DNA from: Candidatus Omnitrophota bacterium
GTDB taxonomy: Bacteria > Omnitrophota > Gorgyraeia > Aquiviventales > Aquiviventaceae
DNA length: 5,515 nucleotides
Direction: 5' to 3'
NCBI GenBank assembly: GCA_020057015.1
Contig: JAGVGS010000131.1
Span: 1 to 5,515, forward strand
A program made the position numbers and the translations under genes. Positions 1-5,515 of the stretch are shown piece after piece. How positions within the stretch are numbered: position 1 is the first letter of the stretch; each line of letters starts with the position of its first letter. The notes beneath the pieces are model-generated. The model did no database searches. It saw only the letters and a list, made by a program, of their open reading frames with translations, and had not been told where the DNA came from.

Positions 1-3000
1 CAGCGCACTCTGGGCCAGCCAGCTCTTGCCGCTGCGGGGCAGCTGAGCGTCGAAGTGCTCAGCCTCCATCACGACCTGGCCGCCGGCTTCGAGGAAAGCC
101 GGTTGGGCCAAAGCGCCCGCTACGGTCAGCGTGATGGTCTCGCTATCCCACCAAGAGCCATCGCTGACTTGGAACGCCACCCCCGCATAGGTGCCGGCTT
201 GTCCAGCCCCTGGCGTCCAGGCAAAGACGCGAGTGACCGGGTCGAAACTCGCCCCTGAGGGCAGCGACGAGGCGCTAAAGATCAATGGATTTTCGTCCGG
301 ATCGTACGCTGAAACCGTCATGGTAAACGCTTGGCCTTCCGTGAGGGATTGGGGCCCGATGGATGTTAGGATGGGCGGGCGGTTGGCCGGCAGGTTCATG
401 GCGTAGATATCACCGCCACCGGTGCGCTCATCGTTCCACGCAATGCGATTGCCTGAAATGGCCGGCTCGCCGCGATAGCCTCGGTGCGCGGTGAGTTGCC
501 GCACACCGCTTGTCGTGAGATCGTACAGAAACAGCTCCGGCAAGCCGGCATCCGTACTCATCCACACGATCCGGTTGCCGTCGATAGCTAGAGACCAGTC
601 GTTTGCCACGGTGTTGGTCAACCGGGACAATACCTGCGTACTGAGATCGAAGAGATAAATATCCCAATCCCACGCCGCAGTACCCTGTCCCTCCCTCAGA
701 CCATTCCACACGACGCGCGTGCCGGATATGCGCGGGTAGCCTTTATTGAGGGTGGGGGAATTCGTAAGCCGCTGCTCGGTGTTCGTGACCAGATCAAAGG
801 CATAGATCTCCGGGGCCGTGCCGTGGCGGTAATCCAGCCAGACGATCCAATTGCCGGCAATTTGCGGGTACGCTTGCAACGCCGGGTTATCGGTGATCCG
901 GCGCTGAAGGCTTGTGGCCAAGTCATAGAGATAAATTTCTCCGTTGCCGTGGCGATTATCATTCCACACGACGCGGCCCTGGCTGATATCCGGTGCACCG
1001 GATACCGAACCGTTGAGAAATACGTTGGTGTCACCACTGGGGATATGTCGGCGGATCAGATCAGCGCTGCTATAGTTCAAATGCACCTGCTTCCAGACCA
1101 TATAATCGCCGTCGATGGTAGGCGACGTGTAGCCGACCGCGGGGGAGTGCGGCATGAGGGTCGTGGTTTGGCTGTTAAAATCATGCAAATACACATCCCG
1201 TGGTTGCAGCTCCACAAACCCCCCGCCGAAATCAATGAGGTCGTATGTCGCCCATACGGCGCGCTGGCCGGAGAGATCGACGCTGGTTTGGTAGATGTCG
1301 CCGCCGCCGACGAGTTGGGGGGTCTCGCGCTCGAGGCCCAACTGGATCACGTCTTGAAACACCAGGCCCAAGGTAGCGGTGGCTACCAGACGCAAATAAT
1401 ACCATCCGTTCGGCAAGGTGCTCGTATTCCAATCGGCCAGCCAGGCCTCATGCACCGGGCTGGTGGCCCCCGTGCGAATGGCCTGCCATGCCAAGGGGCC
1501 GGTCTGCGCGCGCCGGGCAAAGGACACGTCAACACGTTGAAAGCCCGGGCCCTCGGCGCTGCCCGTGACAACGAGGCTGGCCGCCGACTGGCTCTGGGCC
1601 CCGCCGGCGGCAGGTGATTGCAGCGCCACCTGCAGGGCAGCAGGGATGTCCAGCGCACGGGACACATTCAGTCGCCCAGCGCCAGAGGCGATATCGAAGC
1701 CTGGATCACCGACGTCCTCGGCGCCGGCGCGCAAGAGCTGGCGCACCTCCTCAGCGGTCAGCGTCGGACGGGCGGCCAGCAAGAGGGCTGCCGCCCCGCT
1801 GACAAAGGGGGCCGCCATCGACGTGCCGGCCTGCCGCAACAACGTGCCGCCGACGATCAGGTTGGACGGACACATCGAGGGATGGCAGCTCGTGGCTTTC
1901 AAGGAAAGGATGCTGCGAAAGGGCTCGTCCGCCGGCGGGCCGGTGATCTCGCTCGCCCCTGGGGCTGCCACGTCGATGTAGGCCCCTGTGTTCGTAAAAT
2001 AGGCTGGGGCATCGGTCTCCGTGGAGGCCGCGACCACGATAGGTTTAGGCAGTGTCAGATTTTGCGGGCTGTAGAGCTCCACATCATCACCGGTATTGCC
2101 CGCGGCGAAGACCACCACCGCCCCGAGGCCCATCGCGGCACGGACGGCATCTTCGACGACAGGACTGCTGGGACAAGGGCCCGTACAGCCCCAGCTATTA
2201 TTGATGACGTCGGCCCCATTCTCCGCGGCATAGACAATGGCAGCAGCCAGGTCGCTCGTGAAGCCATAGCCGTTATTATCCAGCGCTTTCACCGGCAGGA
2301 TTTTGGCTTGGGGAGCCACGCCGATGATGCCCTGGCCGTTGTCCCCCAACGCAGCGATGATCCCGCTGACATGCGTGCCATGGCCGAAGTCATCGAGGGT
2401 GTTGCCTGAGTCGGCCACAAAATTCCACCCGGCCCGGTCATCCACGTAGCCGTTGCCGTCATCATCGATCCCGTTGCTGGGCACTTCGCCGGCATTGAGC
2501 CATCGCTGAGGGGCCAATTCACTCAGGTTGTGGTCCATACCAGTGTCAACCACCGCCACGACCACCCCTGCGCCCTGGGTCGCATCCCACACCGCGGGGG
2601 CCTCGATTTTCTTCAGGCCCCAGAGATCCTCGTCAGGCTGGCCCCAAGACCCGCTGGAATGGAAATACGGGTCATTGGGCACGTATTGCGCGCGGATGAC
2701 ATAATCAGGCTGCAGATACGCCACGCGCGGGTCAGCGGCCAGCACCTGCGCGGCTTGGGCCGCCACCCCTTCCTCGGCAAATTCCAGGATATAGGCCGCG
2801 GCCAGATCCGGCACCTGTAGGGACTCCCCCGCGCGGCGACTGCGCCCGGGATAGCGCGCCTTGATGACTTCCAAGCGTTGGCCCCACCGTTGCCGTCGCG
2901 ACTTGAGCGCCGAGGGTTGGCCGGCATGGCGGAAGACAGGTGTCAGGTGCCGGACGCCCAATCGCTGGTGCAGCAGGGCGAGCGCATCGGTATCGACGAC

Positions 3001-3165
3001 GGTGTCACGGTATTTGACGATCACGCGCCCGGGTACGGCGAGGGGGGAGCGGGAAACGGGGTGTGCGTCATCCGCTTGTTGCCAAGCATCGACTGGGGCC
3101 GACCACAGGCCGCAGATCATCACTGCGCAGCTGAAGGCCCCTAACCCTCGTATGCAGGTGCGCAT
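1..3165 (-). CDS. Secreted subtilisin-family (S8) serine protease with beta-propeller, Ig-like and CBM-like domains (3' end outside window)
   Basis: I translated this strand by hand from 3165 to base 1: 1055 codons, open throughout, with no stop before the window edge, so the C-terminus is missing. ATG 3165 is chosen because it follows TGAGG by six bases, gives a signal peptide, and has an in-frame TAG just upstream. Domains in order: signal peptide 1-27; I9-like propeptide about 44-155, ending YLQPDY; NDPYF at 164-168 opens the S8 domain, about 160-515. The triad is complete: Asp207 (VVDTGMD), His262 (HGTHVSG) and Ser449 (GTSMAAP), with oxyanion Asn357 (AAGN). An Asp/Asn/Gly-rich insertion at 231-243 looks like a calcium loop. 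Then follow a small beta domain (about 530-612), seven propeller repeats (616-929), a He_PIG-type Ig domain (930-1015, with the WTP motif), and a segment VVMEAEHFDAQLPRSGKSW resembling the start of a carbohydrate-binding module. The family hydrolyses peptide bonds outside the cell; the substrate is unknown. The gene is not in the upstream operon: it has its own promoter. Confidence 0.93.
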   Translation of the reverse strand, partial: MRTCIRGLGAFSCAVMICGLWSAPVDAWQQADDAHPVSRSPLAVPGRVIVKYRDTVVDTDALALLHQRLGVRHLTPVFRHAGQPSALKSRRQRWGQRLEVIKARYPGRSRRAGESLQVPDLAAAYILEFAEEGVAAQAAQVLAADPRVAYLQPDYVIRAQYVPNDPYFHSSGSWGQPDEDLWGLKKIEAPAVWDATQGAGVVVAVVDTGMDHNLSELAPQRWLNAGEVPSNGIDDDGNGYVDDRAGWNFVADSGNTLDDFGHGTHVSGIIAALGDNGQGIIGVAPQAKILPVKALDNNGYGFTSDLAAAIVYAAENGADVINNSWGCTGPCPSSPVVEDAVRAAMGLGAVVVFAAGNTGDDVELYSPQNLTLPKPIVVAASTETDAPAYFTNTGAYIDVAAPGASEITGPPADEPFRSILSLKATSCHPSMCPSNLIVGGTLLRQAGTSMAAPFVSGAAALLLAARPTLTAEEVRQLLRAGAEDVGDPGFDIASGAGRLNVSRALDIPAALQVALQSPAAGGAQSQSAASLVVTGSAEGPGFQRVDVSFARRAQTGPLAWQAIRTGATSPVHEAWLADWNTSTLPNGWYYLRLVATATLGLVFQDVIQLGLERETPQLVGGGDIYQTSVDLSGQRAVWATYDLIDFGGGFVELQPRDVYLHDFNSQTTTLMPHSPAVGYTSPTIDGDYMVWKQVHLNYSSADLIRRHIPSGDTNVFLNGSVSGAPDISQGRVVWNDNRHGNGEIYLYDLATSLQRRITDNPALQAYPQIAGNWIVWLDYRHGTAPEIYAFDLVTNTEQRLTNSPTLNKGYPRISGTRVVWNGLREGQGTAAWDWDIYLFDLSTQVLSRLTNTVANDWSLAIDGNRIVWMSTDAGLPELFLYDLTTSGVRQLTAHRGYRGEPAISGNRIAWNDERTGGGDIYAMNLPANRPPILTSIGPQSLTEGQAFTMTVSAYDPDENPLIFSASSLPSGASFDPVTRVFAWTPGAGQAGTYAGVAFQVSDGSWWDSETITLTVAGALAQPAFLEAGGQVVMEAEHFDAQLPRSGKSWLAQSAL
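379..1320 (-). repeat. Seven tandem beta-propeller blades within the S8 protease
   Basis: Seven degenerate protein repeats of about 42-53 residues cover residues 616-929. Each contains a hydrophobic-Val/Ala-Trp strand (Trp638, 691, 734, 776, 820, 868, 910). Most also have an upstream P-x-I-x-G element and a downstream charged turn (such as DNRHGNG or DERTGGG), an IY-x-YDL strand, and an RLT-like strand. This is the pattern of TolB/WD40-like propeller repeats found in bacterial exoproteins. The first two blades are the most diverged and have longer loops. The number seven fits a closed ring, which would act as a binding or scaffold module between the catalytic domain and the C-terminal domains. 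The repeats are visible at protein level only; the DNA is not a recent tandem duplication. Confidence 0.82.
3085..3165 (-). other. Sec signal peptide of the S8 protease
   Basis: Residues 1-27 have a short basic n-region (Arg2, Arg6), a hydrophobic core from Leu8 to Trp21, and a small-residue c-region ending Val25-Asp26-Ala27, which fits the -3/-1 rule for signal peptidase I cleavage before Trp28. The cysteines at 13 and 18 are not preceded by a canonical lipobox (AFS-C and VMI-C), so a lipoprotein is less likely. An alternative start at Met16 (3120) would destroy the n-region and is disfavoured. Confidence 0.8.
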
Positions 3166-3171
3166 GCAGCG

Positions 3172-3176
3172 CCTCA
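3172..3176 (-). promoter_or_regulatory. Ribosome binding site of the S8 protease gene
   Basis: TGAGG ends six bases before ATG 3165. It is the only Shine-Dalgarno-like match in the leader and supports that start over the downstream Met16. Confidence 0.6.
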
Positions 3177-3199
3177 GGTTAGGCTAGTGAAAGCTAATT

Positions 3200-3228
3200 A
3201 TTGTATCTTATGAGGTGGGAATGGTCAA
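3200..3228 (-). promoter_or_regulatory. Sigma70-type promoter of the S8 protease gene
   Basis: On the minus strand, TTGACC (3228-3223) is separated by exactly 17 bases from TACAAT (3205-3200). Each hexamer differs from the TTGACA/TATAAT consensus by one base. The region from about 3182 to 3242 is markedly AT-richer than the flanking genes. Transcription would start near 3193, leaving a leader of roughly 28 bases before ATG 3165. The position, in the only sizeable gap of the window and just after the stop of the HAD gene, supports a separate transcription unit for the protease. The start site is predicted, not observed. Confidence 0.72.
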
Positions 3229-3235
3229 TCTGACC
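3223..3235 (-). promoter_or_regulatory. Short inverted repeat overlapping the -35 box (possible operator)
   Basis: GGTCA-GAT-TGACC is a perfect 5-base inverted repeat around a 3-base centre, and its right arm shares bases with the -35 hexamer TTGACC. A regulator bound here would block or modulate RNA polymerase. It is short enough to arise by chance. No T-tract follows it, so it is not an intrinsic terminator for the upstream operon. Confidence 0.3.
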
Positions 3236-3242
3236 GTAAACA

Positions 3243-3896
3243 TTACCAGCGCTGCCGTTGTGCCGTTTCGATCAGGCCAGTGAAATTTTCTACCAGCAGA
3301 TCGGGTTTGGCGGCGGTCAGCTCCTGGGCATCGGTAAAGCCATGGGTCACGGCCACGGTGAACACGCCGGCGCGGCGGCCGGTTTCAATGTCGATGGGGC
3401 TATCCCCCACGAACACCGTCTCCTGCCCGCTGACCCCTTCGGTCAGCATGAGGGCGCGCAAGGACGTCGGATCCGGCTTTTTGGGGTAGCGCTCATCCCC
3501 GGCGATGATGTCGCAGAAAAATGGCGCCAGCCCTAAGGCCGTGAGAATGTTGCGGGAATACGGATCAGGCTTGTTGGTGATCACTGCCTGACGCTTGAGG
3601 CGGAAAAACTCGCACGCGGCCCGGGCATCAGGATACAGGCGGGTGTGATCGAGCAGGTGTTGCGTGTAATACGCGCGGTAGACTATGGTTGCATGGGCGA
3701 GCTGGGCCGGGTCGTCGGTCTGTACGCACGCGCGCACCAATTGCGCTAAGCCCCGGCCGATGTAGCCTCGGATCACCTGGGCCGAGACGCCCGGCCGCCC
3801 CAACTGCTCGAGCATGTGGTTGGCCGCCTGGGTGATGTCTTCCAGCGTGTCGACCAGCGTGCCATCGAGGTCGTAGACGATCAACCGCCGCGGCAT
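3243..3896 (-). CDS. HAD-superfamily phosphatase, phosphoglycolate phosphatase-like
   Basis: The 217-residue product is full length for the Gph/PGP group of haloacid dehalogenase-type hydrolases, cytosolic Mg-dependent phosphatases that cleave small phosphate monoesters through an aspartyl-phosphate. All four motifs are visible: DLDGT with nucleophile Asp9 and general acid Asp11; Thr107 in VITNKP; Lys140 in KKPDP; and GDSPID with Asp165 and Asp169 for Mg2+. Residues about 15-85 form the helical C1 cap. ATG 3896 begins MPRRLIVYDLDGT, exactly the family N-terminus; the frame stays open upstream inside the dehydrogenase gene but gives no family-like sequence. The start lies 4 bases after the dehydrogenase stop, with GAGGG too close to be an ideal ribosome site, so translational coupling is likely. 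Phosphoglycolate is the default substrate for the family, but specificity cannot be read from sequence alone; pyrophosphatase or other sugar-phosphate activity is possible. Confidence 0.9.
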   Translation of the reverse strand: MPRRLIVYDLDGTLVDTLEDITQAANHMLEQLGRPGVSAQVIRGYIGRGLAQLVRACVQTDDPAQLAHATIVYRAYYTQHLLDHTRLYPDARAACEFFRLKRQAVITNKPDPYSRNILTALGLAPFFCDIIAGDERYPKKPDPTSLRALMLTEGVSGQETVFVGDSPIDIETGRRAGVFTVAVTHGFTDAQELTAAKPDLLVENFTGLIETAQRQRW

Positions 3897-3900
3897 GCCC

Positions 3901-5277
3901 TCAGGCGCCGCCGCGGGCCACATACATGGTCTTGATGTTGACGAACTCTCGGATGCCGAACGCCGAGAGCTCGCGCCCGTAGCCCGAGGCCTTGATGCCG
4001 CCAAACGGCAGCCGCGGATCGGAGCGCACCAGGGCGTTGATAAAGCAGCTGCCGCTCTCCACCTGTGCGGCCACGCGCTCGCCGCGCGCCGTATCCCGCG
4101 TGAACACCGCAGCCCCCAGCCCAAAGGGGGTGTCGTTCGCGACGCGGATCGCTTCGGCCTCATCGCGCACGCTGATCACGGCAGCCACCGGCCCGAAGGT
4201 CTCTTCATCGTACGCCGGCATGCCCTTCTTCACATCGGCAAGGACCGTTGGAGGGTAAAAGGCTCCTGGGCCCTCCGGCAGCGCGCCGCCCAGCAGCACC
4301 CGAGCGCCCAGGGCGACGCTGCGCTCGACCTGGCGGTGCAGCTCATCACGCAAGTCACGCCGGGCTAACGGGCCCACCGCAGTGCCCTCCAGCAGCGGAT
4401 CGCCCACCACGCGCTGGCGCATCTGCTCCACCAGCAGCCCCTCAAATGGCCCCCGCACGGATTCGATCACAATAAACCGCTTGGCGGCGATACAACTTTG
4501 CCCGCCGTTGACCAAACGCGAGGCTGCGCACGCCTGGGCGGCTTGGGGCAGGTGGGCATCCTCCAGAATGAGGTACGGGTCGCTGCCGCCTAATTCGAGC
4601 ACGGTTTTCTTGAGCGCCGCCCCGGCCGCTGAAGCCACGGCTTGGCCGGCCGGCGTGCTGCCGGTGAGCGTCACGGCCTTGATGAGCGGATGCGCGATGA
4701 GTGCGGCCACGTCCTTCGTGTCCATCAGCAGCGTGGCAAACAACCCCTCCGGCACGCCGGCCTCGCGGCACACCGCCTCGATGGCCAGCGCACAGCCTGG
4801 CACGTTCGAGGCATGCTTCAAGAGCGCGCCGTTGCCGGCCATGAGGGCCGGCGCAAGAAACCGGAACACCTGCCAATAGGGAAAATTCCAGGGCATGATG
4901 GCCAACACGACGCCCAACGGCTCAAACGCCACATAACTTTTTGCCGCATCCGTCGCGATGAGCTCCGGGGCGAGGAAACGCGCCCCTTCTTGGGCATAGT
5001 ATTCACACACCGCTGTGCACTTCTCGATCTCGCTGCGGCCCTGGGCCACCGGCTTGCCCATCTCTTGAGCCGCCAGCTTGGAGAGCTCCGCCGAGCGGCG
5101 CTTCAACGTTGCAGCCAGCGCGCGCAGCACCTGGGCCCGCACGGCAAACGACTGCTGCCGCCAGCGTTGATACGCCTCGTGCGCTTGCGTCACGCGCTGA
5201 TGGACCTCCGCCGCCGAGTGCCCGGGATATGTCTTGAGCACCGCGCCGGTCGCAGGATTGATGGCTTGATGCGGCAT
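3901..5277 (-). CDS. Succinate-semialdehyde dehydrogenase, GabD1/Sad type, probably NADP-dependent
   Basis: The 458-residue product is a complete aldehyde dehydrogenase, closest by recollection to E. coli Sad (YneI) and cyanobacterial SSADH, which oxidise succinic semialdehyde to succinate in the cytosol. Visible landmarks are Asn131 (MPWNFPYWQ), Lys154 and Ser157 (LLKHASN), the GSTPAG nucleotide loop at 206-211, general base Glu228 (LELGGSDP), nucleophile Cys262 (NGGQSCIAAKR), and Glu359/Phe361 (EETFGP). Arg139, Ser261 and Ser419, which I recall as substrate-binding residues in the Synechococcus enzyme, occur at the same numbers. Lys154 with Ser157 suggests NADP+ preference. The start MPHQAINPATG matches the family N-terminus. 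It lies 10 bases after the stop of the ThDP-enzyme gene with no clear Shine-Dalgarno, and ends 4 bases before the HAD gene, so this is one operon. Another short-chain aldehyde substrate is possible, but the pairing with a decarboxylase-type ThDP enzyme favours succinic semialdehyde. Confidence 0.93.
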   Translation of the reverse strand: MPHQAINPATGAVLKTYPGHSAAEVHQRVTQAHEAYQRWRQQSFAVRAQVLRALAATLKRRSAELSKLAAQEMGKPVAQGRSEIEKCTAVCEYYAQEGARFLAPELIATDAAKSYVAFEPLGVVLAIMPWNFPYWQVFRFLAPALMAGNGALLKHASNVPGCALAIEAVCREAGVPEGLFATLLMDTKDVAALIAHPLIKAVTLTGSTPAGQAVASAAGAALKKTVLELGGSDPYLILEDAHLPQAAQACAASRLVNGGQSCIAAKRFIVIESVRGPFEGLLVEQMRQRVVGDPLLEGTAVGPLARRDLRDELHRQVERSVALGARVLLGGALPEGPGAFYPPTVLADVKKGMPAYDEETFGPVAAVISVRDEAEAIRVANDTPFGLGAAVFTRDTARGERVAAQVESGSCFINALVRSDPRLPFGGIKASGYGRELSAFGIREFVNIKTMYVARGGA

Positions 5278-5287
5278 GGGGCTATGA

Positions 5288-5515
5288 CTACAGGGCGCCG
5301 AGCTTGCGGGCGAGCTCCAAATTCACGCGCTGATCCACCGGCACGTCGACCACGCACAGCTGCCGGCTGGTGATGGCTTCCTTCAACTGCTGCTGCAGTT
5401 CGGGCAGCGTGCGCGGGCTATAGCCCTTGATCCCGAAGCTCTCGGCGTATTTCTTGAAGTCCGGGTTCGTCAGGCGCGTGCCGGTCTCGCGCCCATGCGA
5501 CATCTGCTGCTTCCA
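5288..5515 (-). CDS. C-terminal end of a ThDP-dependent enzyme of the acetolactate synthase family (5' part outside window)
   Basis: Only the last 75 residues are present: the frame is already open at the window edge (WKQQ...) and ends with TAG at 5290-5288. The segments NPDFKKYAESFGIKGY and CVVDVPVDQRVN are typical of the C-terminal ThDP-binding domain of AlsS/IlvB-like enzymes. This region follows the ThDP/Mg site and closes the Rossmann-like fold; the GDG-type Mg motif lies outside the window. Members condense pyruvate to 2-acetolactate, but several relatives are simple 2-oxoacid decarboxylases, including the cyanobacterial 2-oxoglutarate decarboxylase. The SSADH gene begins 10 bases downstream, which makes a decarboxylase yielding succinic semialdehyde a serious alternative to true acetolactate synthase. 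This tail cannot decide between them. The operon promoter is not in the window. Confidence 0.85.
   Translation of the reverse strand, partial: WKQQMSHGRETGTRLTNPDFKKYAESFGIKGYSPRTLPELQQQLKEAITSRQLCVVDVPVDQRVNLELARKLGAL

Noticed and set aside
823..2409. Two long plus-strand open frames (823-1617 and 1618-2409) that could look like genes.
   Set aside because: They lie in codon-aligned antisense register to the S8 protease. They stay open because that GC-rich gene rarely uses TTA, CTA or TCA codons, and their translations show no recognisable motifs, whereas the minus strand has a complete catalytic triad.
1..3165. Possible pseudogene or frameshifted protease, because only short complete frames occur on this strand here.
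   Set aside because: Full translation in one frame from 3165 to 1 has no stop or frameshift. It only lacks a stop codon because the gene continues past the window edge.
3223..3235. The GGTCA/TGACC inverted repeat as a rho-independent terminator for the operon.
   Set aside because: The stem is only 5 bases and is followed by ATTCCC rather than a run of T.
3896..4163. N-terminal extension of the HAD phosphatase frame back to an ATG at 4163.
   Set aside because: The extra 89 residues overlap the dehydrogenase gene and are not HAD-like. The ATG at 3896 places the DLDGT motif at the usual distance from the N-terminus.
4642..5373. A 243-codon plus-strand open frame opposite the aldehyde dehydrogenase gene.
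   Set aside because: It is a shadow of the SSADH coding sequence: an Arg/His/Gly-rich low-information translation with no motif, spanning the junction of two clear minus-strand genes.

Overview
The window is GC-rich bacterial DNA (roughly 60% by eye) coding almost entirely on the minus strand. Reading in the direction of transcription (high to low coordinates), it holds the 3' end of a thiamine-diphosphate (ThDP) enzyme of the acetolactate synthase type (5515-5288), a complete succinate-semialdehyde dehydrogenase of the GabD1/Sad type (5277-3901), a complete HAD phosphatase resembling phosphoglycolate phosphatase (3896-3243), a 77-base intergenic gap with a convincing sigma70-type promoter, and a long secreted multidomain subtilisin-family protein (from 3165) that runs off the window at base 1 without a stop. 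No RNA gene, CRISPR array, insertion sequence or strong terminator is visible, and no gene-free stretch exceeds 80 bases.

The first three genes are packed with gaps of 10 and 4 bases and look like one operon whose promoter lies beyond base 5515. An acetolactate-synthase-like enzyme directly followed by this kind of dehydrogenase matches the cyanobacterial arrangement in which a 2-oxoglutarate decarboxylase (often annotated as acetolactate synthase) makes succinic semialdehyde and the dehydrogenase oxidises it to succinate. That pair replaces 2-oxoglutarate dehydrogenase and succinyl-CoA synthetase in the TCA cycle. The dehydrogenase carries the catalytic residues, and the substrate and NADP-binding residues I recall for the Synechococcus enzyme, at the same positions. 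The ThDP enzyme is seen only over its last 75 residues, so the bypass is a hypothesis. The HAD phosphatase's role in the operon is not obvious; housekeeping removal of a phosphorylated by-product is possible.

The protease gene is a separate transcription unit with its own promoter (TTGACC-17-TACAAT). Its product has a signal peptide, a propeptide with a basic insertion, a complete Asp/His/Ser catalytic domain with a calcium-loop-like insertion, a small beta domain, a seven-repeat beta-propeller, a putative Ig (He_PIG-like) domain and the start of what looks like a carbohydrate-binding module. Such an exported degradative enzyme would bind and cut particulate or polymeric material.

The host cannot be fixed from this window. 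Large S8/propeller/Ig/CBM exoproteins combined with GC-rich operons occur in uncultivated lineages such as Omnitrophota and in Planctomycetota and related groups; this is a guess from architecture only.
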